Shown here piece by piece: positions 55,908 through 64,000 of a stretch of 64,000 nucleotides of DNA (positions within the stretch are counted from its first letter, which is position 1; every line of letters begins with the position of its first letter). The notes below the pieces were generated by a model. It saw only the letters and a program-made list of their open reading frames with translations, was not told where the DNA came from and did not search any database. The position numbers and the translations under genes were made by a program. This DNA is from Paralithodes platypus (Eukaryota; Arthropoda; Malacostraca; Decapoda; Lithodidae), in the NCBI GenBank assembly GCA_032716605.1, contig CM064552.1, forward strand, positions 809,081 through 873,080, written 5' to 3'.

Positions 55908-58346
55908 AATTAACAGGCTTCGAACTACCGCACTTAGCCATTATTACTACCACAGATCCCAATTAACAGGCTTCGAACTATCGCACTTAGCCATTATTAC
56001 TACCACAGATCCCAATTAACAGGCTTCGAACTACCGCACTTAGCCATTATTACTACCACAGATCCCAATTAACAGGCTTCGAACTACCGCACTTAGCCAT
56101 TATTACTACCACAGATCCCAATTAACAGGCTTCGAACTACCGCACTTAGCCATTATTACTACCACAGATCCCAATTAACAGGCTTCGAACTATCGCACTT
56201 AGCCATTATTACTACCACAGATCCCAATTAACAGGCTTCGAACTATCGCACTTAGCCATTATTACTACCACAGATCCCAATTAACAGGCTTCGAACTATC
56301 GCACTTAGCCATTATTACTACCACAGATCCCAATTAACAGGCTTCGAACTATCGCACTTAGCCATTATTACTACCACAGATCCCAATTAACAGGCTTCGA
56401 ACTACCGCACTTAGCCATTATTACTACCACAGATCCCAATTAACAGGCTTCGAACTACCGCACTTAGCCATTATTACTACCACAGATCCCAATTAACAGG
56501 CTTCGAACTATCGCACTTAGCCATTATTACTACCACAGATCCCAATTAACAGGCTTCGAACTATCGCACTTAGCCATTATTACTACCACAGATCCCAATT
56601 AACAGGCTTCGAACTATCGCACTTAGCCATTATTACTACCACAGATCCCAATTAACAGGCTTCGAACTATCGCACTTAGCCATTATTACTACCACAGATC
56701 CCAATTAACAGGCTTCGAACTACCGCACTTAGCCATTATTACTACCACAGATCCCAATTAACAGGCTTCGAACTATCGCACTTAGCCATTATTACTACCA
56801 CAGATCCCAATTAACAGGCTTCGAACTATCGCACTTAGCCATTATTACTACCACAGATCCCAATTAACAGGCTTCGAACTATCGCACTTAGCCATTATTA
56901 CTACCACAGATCCCAATTAACAGGCTTCGAACTATCGCACTTAGCCATTATTACTACCACAGATCCCAATTAACAGGCTTCGAACTATCGCACTTAGCCA
57001 TTATTACTACCACAGATCCCAATTAACAGGCTTCGAACTACGCACTTAGCCATTATTACTACCACAGATACCAATTACCAGGTTTGGAACATCCACTCGT
57101 AGGCATTATTACTACCACAGATCCCAATTAACAGGCTTCGAACTATCGCACTTAGCCATTATTACTACCACAGATCCCAATTAACAGGCTTCGAACTACC
57201 GCACTTAGCCATTATTACTACCACAGATCCCAATTAACAGGCTTCGAACTATCGCACTTAGCCATTATTACTACCACAGATCCCAATTAACAGGCTTCGA
57301 ACTATCGCACTTAGCCATTATTACTACCACAGATCCCAATTAACAGGCTTCGAACTATCGCACTTAGCCATTATTACTACCACAGATCCCAATTAACAGG
57401 CTTCGAACTATCGCACTTAGCCATTATTACTACCACAGATCCCAATTAACAGGCTTCGAACTATCGCACTTAGCCATTATTACTACCACAGATCCCAATT
57501 AACAGGCTTCGAACTACCGCACTTAGCCATTATTACTACCACAGATCCCAATTAACAGGCTTCGAACTACCGCACTTAGCCATTATTACTACCACAGATC
57601 CCAATTAACAGGCTTCGAACTATCGCACTTAGCCATTATTACTACCACAGATCCCAATTAACAGGCTTCGAACTATCGCACTTAGCCATTATTACTACCA
57701 CAGATCCCAATTAACAGGCTTCGAACTATCGCACTTAGCCATTATTACTACCACAGATCCCAATTAACAGGCTTCGAACTATCGCACTTAGCCATTATTA
57801 CTACCACAGATCCCAATTAACAGGCTTCGAACTATCGCACTTAGCCATTATTACTACCACAGATCCCAATTAACAGGCTTCGAACTATCGCACTTAGCCA
57901 TTATTACTACCACAGATCCCAATTAACAGGCTTCGAACTATCGCACTTAGCCATTATTACTACCACAGATCCCAATTAACAGGCTTCGAACTATCGCACT
58001 TAGCCATTATTACTACCACAGATCCCAATTAACAGGCTTCAAACTATCGCACTTAGCCATTATTACTACCACAGATCCCAATTAACAGGCTTCGAACTAT
58101 CGCACTTAGCCATTATTACTACCACAGATCCCAATTAACAGGCTTCAAACTATCGCACTTAGCCATTATTACTACCACAGATCCCAATTAACAGGCTTCG
58201 AACTATCGCACTTAGCCATTATTACTACCACAGATCCCAATTAACAGGCTTCGAACTATCGCACTTAGCCATTATTACTACCACAGATCCCAATTAACAG
58301 GCTTCAAACTATCGCACTTAGCCATTATTACTACCACAGATCCCAA
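55908..58346. repeat. 53-bp satellite array, about 46 units
   Basis: Unit AATTAACAGGCTTCGAACTA then TCGCACTTAGCC and ATTATTACTACCACAGATCCC. The phase is constant (for example starts at 55955, 56008). Variants C/T at GAACTAC/TCGC. One strongly diverged unit near 57067-57118. Confidence 0.97.
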
Positions 58347-58389
58347 TGCATAAACTGCAGAAAATCGTCTAAATATAGCTAGAGTACCC

Positions 58390-58723
58390 TTAAGGGGAGA
58401 TTTCCACTTGAGGGATTTTTTTCTTGACTCCTTTCTCCCTCATGTTTAGCCCCATTGCTTTTCTAATTTTAAGACGTTCGCCCCATTATTTTGGCGATTT
58501 TAAGAACTTTCGACCCATTTGTCAATTTTAAGACCTTTCGTGCCATTTGGGTGTCGATTTTATCCTGGCGAGCGATAGCGAGCCTGTAATATAAGAGGAA
58601 CCGGCTTTCAGCCGGGACATTTTTCTACCGAAAAATGTACAAATTTATCTTGAAAGAGGGTCAAGGGGGTGAAATTTTAAGATTGCTGGAGGAGTAGAAA
58701 ACAAACTAAACACCTCCCCTTAA
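58390..58723 (-). mobile_element. TTAA-G element, complete, nested in family D2
   Basis: TTAAGGGGAGATTTCC ... CACCTCCCCTTAA, 334 bp, in the right arm of the expanded D2 element. Confidence 0.88.
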
Positions 58724-58935
58724 AAAGACGTGGCCGGGCCTGGAAGGGTTAAATTGGTTATGCGTATACTCCTTCTGTGCCAGCGACGTCTTTGGGGTTT
58801 TGTTCTTGCTTACTTAGACGATGTTTGCAGTTTAGGAAGGATCTGAGGTGAGAGATTGGTCTATGTTTGATGGGGGTAAATTATGTGAAAGGGCAACACA
58901 CGTCTTATCACCCCATACTGGAGTGAGCAACCCAA

Positions 58936-59079
<144 letters not shown>

Positions 59080-59420
59080 GTTGCTGGGGGCCTTGTATCC
59101 CTAATTAATTATGATGCCGTCCCAAGCTCGGAGAGCCTTCTGCTTTGTCATCCTTTGTCATCCTTTGTAGCAAATCCCATGTTAGAATTAAATCCGGACA
59201 GCCTAGTAGGGAGCGGAAGGTCTGTGCAGTCTGTGTAATTTAATGTAACTCGCTTGGCTCTCCAGTTTTACCAACTTATATTTTTTGTAAAGTTTTGTAA
59301 TTATTATGATAATGGCTTCCAAGTTACCTCATAATTATATATTATAAGCTCTCATGGTTCGTTCAAGTTAGTCAGAAAACATTATATCAAGACTAGAGCT
59401 GAACACTTAAGGTAATTAAT
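59080..59420. other. No gene seen
   Basis: Unique-looking sequence; GACAGCCTAGTAGGGAGCGGAAGGTCTGTG resembles the sequence after the LINE at 7935-7975 (described by position; shared blocks AGCCTAGTAGG-like and GGTCTGTG). Confidence 0.4.
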
Positions 59421-59424
59421 TTTT

Positions 59425-59780
59425 AAGGAGGGAAGGGTTTATTTATTGGACAATTTATTTTAGTTATATATTATTCTTCTAGTTTCATCTCTAGACCTCC
59501 ATCAAGCTTTATAAAACATCCCCAGGATCCCCCTTCTAGTAAATTTGTACATTTTTCGGAGGAAAAATGTCTCCGTCGAATCTCGATTCTTCCTAAATTA
59601 CAGGCTCGCGAGAGCCAGGATAAAATCAACACCTAAATGTCACAAAAGGTTTTAATAATAACATATACTGTACAGTACATTGGGTGAAAGGTCTTAAAAT
59701 CGCCAAACTAATGGGTCTAACGTCTTAAAAGCTGACAAATAATAGGGCTTAACATGAGCAAGAAGACAGGAGTGAAAAAA
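59425..59780 (+). mobile_element. TTAA-G element, degenerate
   Basis: TAGACCTCCATCAAGC, GTACATTTTTCGGAGG and modules to AACATGAGCAAGAAG; ends eroded. Confidence 0.6.
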
Positions 59781-60080
59781 CAAAACAAATAAAACAAAAA
59801 TAACATCCCTCCAAGGCAAACGTGGTGGTAATCCTGAATAGAGCGAGATGTGCAAGTTGCTATAGTAGGAAAGTAATGGCAGAGGGGTCAAGCTATTCTG
59901 TACCTTGTGTCAGAGAGCAATAGAGGCTAAAAGAGTCTACACATAGGCAGTGGAGGGGTGAGGGGGGGAGGGGGAGGAGGGGGTTAGTTTAGCAGGACAC
60001 ACAGGAATATCAACTTTATGTATTTCCATCAATAGAATATGCTACTATGATATTAACTTCAAAAATAGTTCCTAGCTGTT

Positions 60081-60598
60081 CTTATGGGGAGATTGTTTGT
60101 TTGATTCCTAGACCCCTATCGAGCTTTAAAAAATATACCCCCAAGACCCCCTATCGATATAAATATACCCCCAAGACCCCCTATCGATATAAATATACCC
60201 CCAAGACCCCCTATCGATATAAATATACCCCCAAGACCCCCTATCGATATAAATATACCCCCAAGACCCCCTATCGATATAAATATACCCCCAAGACCCC
60301 CTATCGATATAAATATACCCCCAAGACCCCCTATCGATATAAATTTCATTAATCGATTTTAGGAGTATAGTTGGTTGTTGAAAGGAACATAATAATTACA
60401 GGCTCGCTATCGCTCGCCAGGAAATAAATCGACACCTAAATGGCATGACAAATCTAAACATTGACAGACATGGGGGGAAAGTTCTAAAAATCGCCAAACT
60501 AATGGAGCGAACGTCCTACAATCTCAAACTAATAGAGGTAAGCATGAGGATGATGGGGTCCAGAAATAATGCCCCCTCAAGTGAAAACCTCCCCTTAA
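60081..60598 (+). mobile_element. TTAA-G element with internal 30-bp array
   Basis: CTTATGGGGAGATTG ... GAAAACCTCCCCTTAA; the array replaces the CCCCC..GATAAATT segment. Confidence 0.8.
60145..60345. repeat. 30-bp tandem repeat (about 7 units)
   Basis: Unit ATAAATATACCCCCAAGACC then CCCTATCGAT, grown from the element's own sequence. Confidence 0.95.
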
Positions 60599-60690
60599 GG
60601 TAACGTCGTTATTTGTGTCATCTGGAACACAGCATTCGGATGTGGTAATTTCCACAGGTTTTCCTAGAAGTCAATCTGTAATTCACTATG

Positions 60691-60909
60691 GACCACTTGC
60701 GAGTTTCGTTCTATAAGGAAGTTGGAGCTGTAGACATCGATAGTGAACAGAAATACAATAACAATGTAGGTTTCTGATGGCTAAAGAGTATGTTGAATTG
60801 GATTTGATGTATCTATAAATGAACTTACACCGTATTTTAGCTGGTAATTCTGATACAATTTGATGTCTACAGCTCCAACTTCCTTATAGAACGAAACTCG
60901 CAAGTGGTC
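60691..60909. other. 48-bp perfect inverted repeat (hairpin)
   Basis: Arms 60691-60738 and 60862-60909 are exact complements, with a loop of about 123 nt. Not part of any TTAA family seen here. Confidence 0.9.
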
Positions 60910-60999
60910 AATTGTAGGATGTTGGGATGCATGCTTCAAAATAATATTATGCTCATATTTTATTCACCAACCCGCTAATTAACTTACAAACAATCCTAT

Positions 61000-61155
61000 C
61001 TATCTATCTATCTATCTATATGCTCAGGCCCAATCCCCATTTTGGGGGTAGCCGACTCAAGACAGAGCAAGAACAGGGAAAACACAAAAACAACATAAAA
61101 CAAAAAATAAACACTGATAAAAAACACAAACTCACACACATCCAGGTCACAAACA
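61000..61155 (+). repeat. (TATC)n plus dispersed repeat
   Basis: TATC units, then TATGCTCAGGCCCAATCCCC, GTAGCCGACTCAAGACAGAG. Confidence 0.75.
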
Positions 61156-61226
61156 ATCCTAATGAATGAAATCAGTGAAACCAATGAATACATGTGGCAC
61201 TCCAAGGACTCGAACCTAGGACACTC

Positions 61227-63247
61227 TTAATGAAATCAGTGAAACCAGTGAATACATGTGGCACTCAAAGTACAAAGGAGTACAAAGGAAATCAAGCAAC
61301 AACAGATCTAGTGACCCTTCTAGGCTGCTTGTCCTCCAAAACACTGAGGATCAAGTGTCCAAACAGTGGTTTAGAGTGGGTAAGGGAACATTGGAAAGGG
61401 AACTACTGCCCTGCCACTAACGTGGCAGGACTAGGAAGTTAGTAGGGGACATATGGGTTAGTAACTGAGGGGAGGATAAAGTTATTCATTTACAAACCCA
61501 GTCAGTCGCGGGTTTGATGCGAGATATTTGTCTAGGCGGAATTTAAATGAATCAACGGTGCTCCAGTCTATAACGTCTCGGGGAAGCCCATTCCACAAGT
61601 TGACAACTCGATTGAAGAAGAAATTCTTAGATTCGTGCGAGTTAAAAGATTTACCAATAATTTTGCAACCGTTTCCCTGTGTGTAATTAGATTGGTCGAT
61701 AGTGAAGTACTTACTACAGTTCATATTGTCGATGCCTTTGATGATTTTGAACACTTGAATTAAGTCGCCTCTTAATCTGCGCTGGGTTAAAGGAAATAGA
61801 TTTAATTCTCTAAGATGCTCTTCGTATGGTTTGTTCTTTAGGCTAGGTATCATTTTGGTAACTCTACGTTGAACTCGTTCTAGCTTGTTTATATCTTTTT
61901 GGTAATAAGGGCACCAGGATTAAACGCAGTATTCCAGAAGAGGGCGGACTAAGGAATTGTAAAGGGTTAGGATAACTTCTTTGGATTTATGCTCAAATGA
62001 CCTGCCTATAAAGCCAATTATTTTGTTTGCCTTCTTAACAACTTCTGAACATTGTTGACTCGGTTTTAGGTTACTCGATATTGTTACTCCCAGATCAGTT
62101 CCTCTGTTTACATTCTTAAGCTGAGTGCCATTCATCGAATAGATTGCTTTCTCATTTAGGTATCCGACATGTAGTACTTTACATTTATCCGCATTGAAAC
62201 TCATTTGCCAAATTTGGGCCCAACATGACAATTTATCTAGATTGTGTTGCATATCGTCAACTTGTTCTTTTGAGAGTACGCTATTTGCAATTTTTGTATC
62301 GTCAGCAAATTTTGAGATTGTGCAGGTGAGACCCTCATCTATGTCGTTGATGTAAATTAGAAAGAGAATTGGTCCTAGTACCGATCCCTGGGTACCCCGC
62401 TACTTACATTGGTCCATTTAGATGTCTTACCGTTTATGACTACCCTTTGCTTTCTGTTGCTGAGCCAATTTTCTATCCATTTCAACACACCGTCTTGTAT
62501 TCCATGCGCTTTTAGTTTTAGCAGTAAAGTTTGTGGGGAACTTTGTCAAAGGCCTTTTGAAAATCAAGGTATATAATATCTACAGCTTTACTCTCATCGT
62601 AGAGGTTGAGGATATCGTGGAAGAAGTCTAAGAGGTTTGTTAAACAGGAACGTTTTTTTACGAAAGCCGTGTTGAGTATCTTTAAGTATGTTATTTTCCT
62701 CTAAGTGATGTACGAGTCTGTCTCGTATGACCGTTTCTAGCATTTTACATACAACTGAGGTTAAGCTAATTGGACGATAGTTACTGGGTAGGGATTTGCA
62801 GCCTTTTTTGAATATCGGTGTTACATTGGCTAGTTTTCACTGATCAGGCATAGTTCCAGACTGCAAGGATTTATTGAATAGTAATGTCAGTGGTTTGGAG
62901 AGCTCATTCTTAGCTTCCTTTAGAACTCTAGGCGAGATTGTATCAGGTCCTGGCGTTTTATTTACCTTGAGTTTATCTAAACAATTCAATAATTCTCTCT
63001 CTGTAACGGTGATATTGCTTAGAACATCTGAATTATCAATCTGAATCGGCGATGGTGTAGGGATATCACTGAGGTCTTCTGTTGTAAAAACTGATGCAAA
63101 GAAGGTATTGAGGGCATTACTCATTTGTACTTCGTCTTTGGTGTATTCTCCTTTTTCATCGACTAACGGTCCAACAGTTGAAGTAACTACTTTTTTCTTT
63201 CTGATATAACTATAGAATTCTTTCGGGTTTGTTTTACTTTGATTCGC
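61227..63247 (-). mobile_element. CR1 LINE copy 3, 5'-truncated, with 14-bp target duplication
   Basis: Flanked by AACCTAGGACACTC at 61213-61226 and 63248-63261. Starts inside ORF2 (RNQSKTNPKEF region) and ends with the CR1 3' UTR plus about 40 bp of non-CR1 sequence. Confidence 0.85.
61482..63247 (-). pseudogene. CR1 ORF2 fragment
   Basis: RT from the linker through MSNALNTFFASVFTTED, KTPGPDTISPRVLKEA, FRK..SCL, VPQGSVLGP and FADDTKIANS (shifted frames near 62390, 62530 and 62655) to the C-terminus MIPSLKNKPYEEHL ... NPRLTGFVNE. Several frameshifts. Confidence 0.85.
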
Positions 63248-63315
63248 AACCTAGGACACTCACACCGGAATTCCGCGCACTAAGCATTACGCTATCAAGA
63301 CAGTGCAATATCAAA
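63248..63315 (-). mobile_element. tRNA-like SINE, head part (split by CR1)
   Basis: Minus strand: GTCTTGATAGCGTAATGCTT, GTGCGCGG..., then the AGGTTCGAGTCC B box, whose second half lies at 61213 and below. Confidence 0.65.
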
Positions 63316-63431
63316 GACATTTAATTGGCCTGTAGGCTATATACGATTCTACCAAACAGATCAGTACCAAACAGATTTTACTTCGAAAATTAATAGAAAG
63401 ATAAACACAAAAGGCTGATGAACAAACGGGG

Positions 63432-63538
63432 TAGAGAGAGAGAGAGAGAGCGAGAGCGAGAGCGAGAGCGAGAGCGGAGCGGAGCGGAGCGGAGCGGAGC
63501 GGAGCGGAGCAGAGCAGAGCAGAGCAGAACAGAACAGA
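63432..63538. repeat. Stepwise-changing microsatellite (GA, GCGAGA, GCGGA, GCAGA, ACAGA)
   Basis: Five consecutive blocks whose units differ by one step each. Confidence 0.95.
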
Positions 63539-63722
63539 CTGTCACACACACACTTACGAACAAACAGCGAGACATGTCCTCACCTCTCCAACTTCTCCAG
63601 AACTTGTATTTGGCGTTTAAGTTTAATTAAGTCTAAGTTTGTTGGCGTATTTTCCCAGCGTTGTCATTTACGCTTAATTACCTTTGATCTGGTTTGTTCC
63701 TACACTGATATTTAATTTACTA

Positions 63723-63726
<4 letters not shown>

Positions 63727-63802
<76 letters not shown>

Positions 63803-63960
63803 TACATACATACATACATACATACATACTCTCTCTCACTACCTCTCATACAGTCTCACATGCTTTCTCTCACTCACTTTCAATCTCACACCCACAAACA
63901 CGCTCTCACTCACTCTCACTCTCACACGCACACAAACACACACTCACTCTCTTCCTCTCT
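63727..63960. repeat. (CT)n, (CATA)n and degenerate CT/CA repeats
   Basis: About 34 CT units, then CACA and CATA units, then mixed CTCACT text. Confidence 0.93.
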
Positions 63961-64000
63961 GAATTTTCTCCTTATTTATTCTGATGTTTCCTCTTTTCTT

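Larger units (their letters stand above)
55840..58752. mobile_element. Family D2 element expanded by a satellite and a nested element
   Basis: The left arm TTACTATTAGACGATTATAT (55865-55884) and right arm AAAATCGTCTAAATATAGCT, ending GGAAGGGTTAA, flank the 53-bp array and a nested TTAA-G copy. Confidence 0.7.

Noticed and set aside
60047..60352. Open frame with repeated KYTPKTPYRY
   Set aside because: It is the 30-bp array inside a TTAA-G element; a stop-free frame is expected by chance.

Overview
The window reads as repeat-saturated nuclear DNA of an arthropod, most likely a decapod crustacean. The reasons are long CT, TA, CA and GATA microsatellites, CR1-like, RTE-like and Jockey/I-like non-LTR retrotransposons, tRNA-derived SINEs with a body I recall from decapod genomes, and very sparse spliced coding sequence. 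The species call is inference; nothing looks prokaryotic or organellar.

Only two convincing host genes are visible. Both are on the minus strand, and they are paralogues. Gene A (coding exons 5367-6250 and 4673-5003) and gene B (coding exons 44290-44882 and 41786-42233) encode secreted proteins built the same way: a signal peptide, a low-complexity or tandem-repeat linker, one Kunitz-type inhibitor domain split by a phase-2 intron, and an acidic or repetitive C-terminal tail. Both carry the six Kunitz cysteines with Arg at P1, the same extra Cys after Cys3, and another Cys 11 residues after Cys6. This points to an unusual four-disulfide Kunitz subfamily. In both, a 3' splice site lies directly before the ATG, so an upstream exon is expected but was not located.

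The rest is mobile and repetitive DNA. (1) Three closely similar CR1-type LINE copies occur: 28667-33240 (near full length, with an ORF1 bearing SGNH/GDSL esterase motifs), 47915-50853 (almost intact ORF2) and 61227-63247 (inserted in a tRNA-like SINE). There are also solo fragments and a second CR1-like family at 6751-7763. (2) RTE-like (17462-18905, 15093-15365, 41232-41684) and Jockey/I-like (36905-39393 plus relics) LINEs are present. (3) At least four families of short non-autonomous elements end in TTAA. The commonest, called TTAA-G here (ends TTAAGGGGAG / CTCCCCTTAA), has about 25-30 full or partial copies. The others are a foldback relative, the TTAACCC families C and D, and family E. 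Two nested insertions with paralogous empty sites show an exact TTAA duplication, the hallmark of piggyBac-type transposition. (4) Satellite-like arrays occur at 2152-2475 (21 bp), 22138-23363 (28 bp), 34364-34700 (40/43 bp), 55908-58346 (53 bp, about 46 copies) and 60145-60345 (30 bp). The last two lie inside transposon copies and grew from transposon sequence.

Layout: 1-3030 chained TTAA elements; 3030-4670 no clear feature apart from possible 3' sequence of gene A; 4673-6250 gene A; 6690-16650 LINE pieces, microsatellites and TTAA elements; 17460-24900 RTE, more TTAA elements and the 28-bp array; 24900-36250 SINEs and the large CR1; 36460-41700 TTAA elements, Jockey-like and RTE-like remnants; 41786-44882 gene B; 45000-64000 TTAA elements, CR1 copies, satellites and microsatellites.
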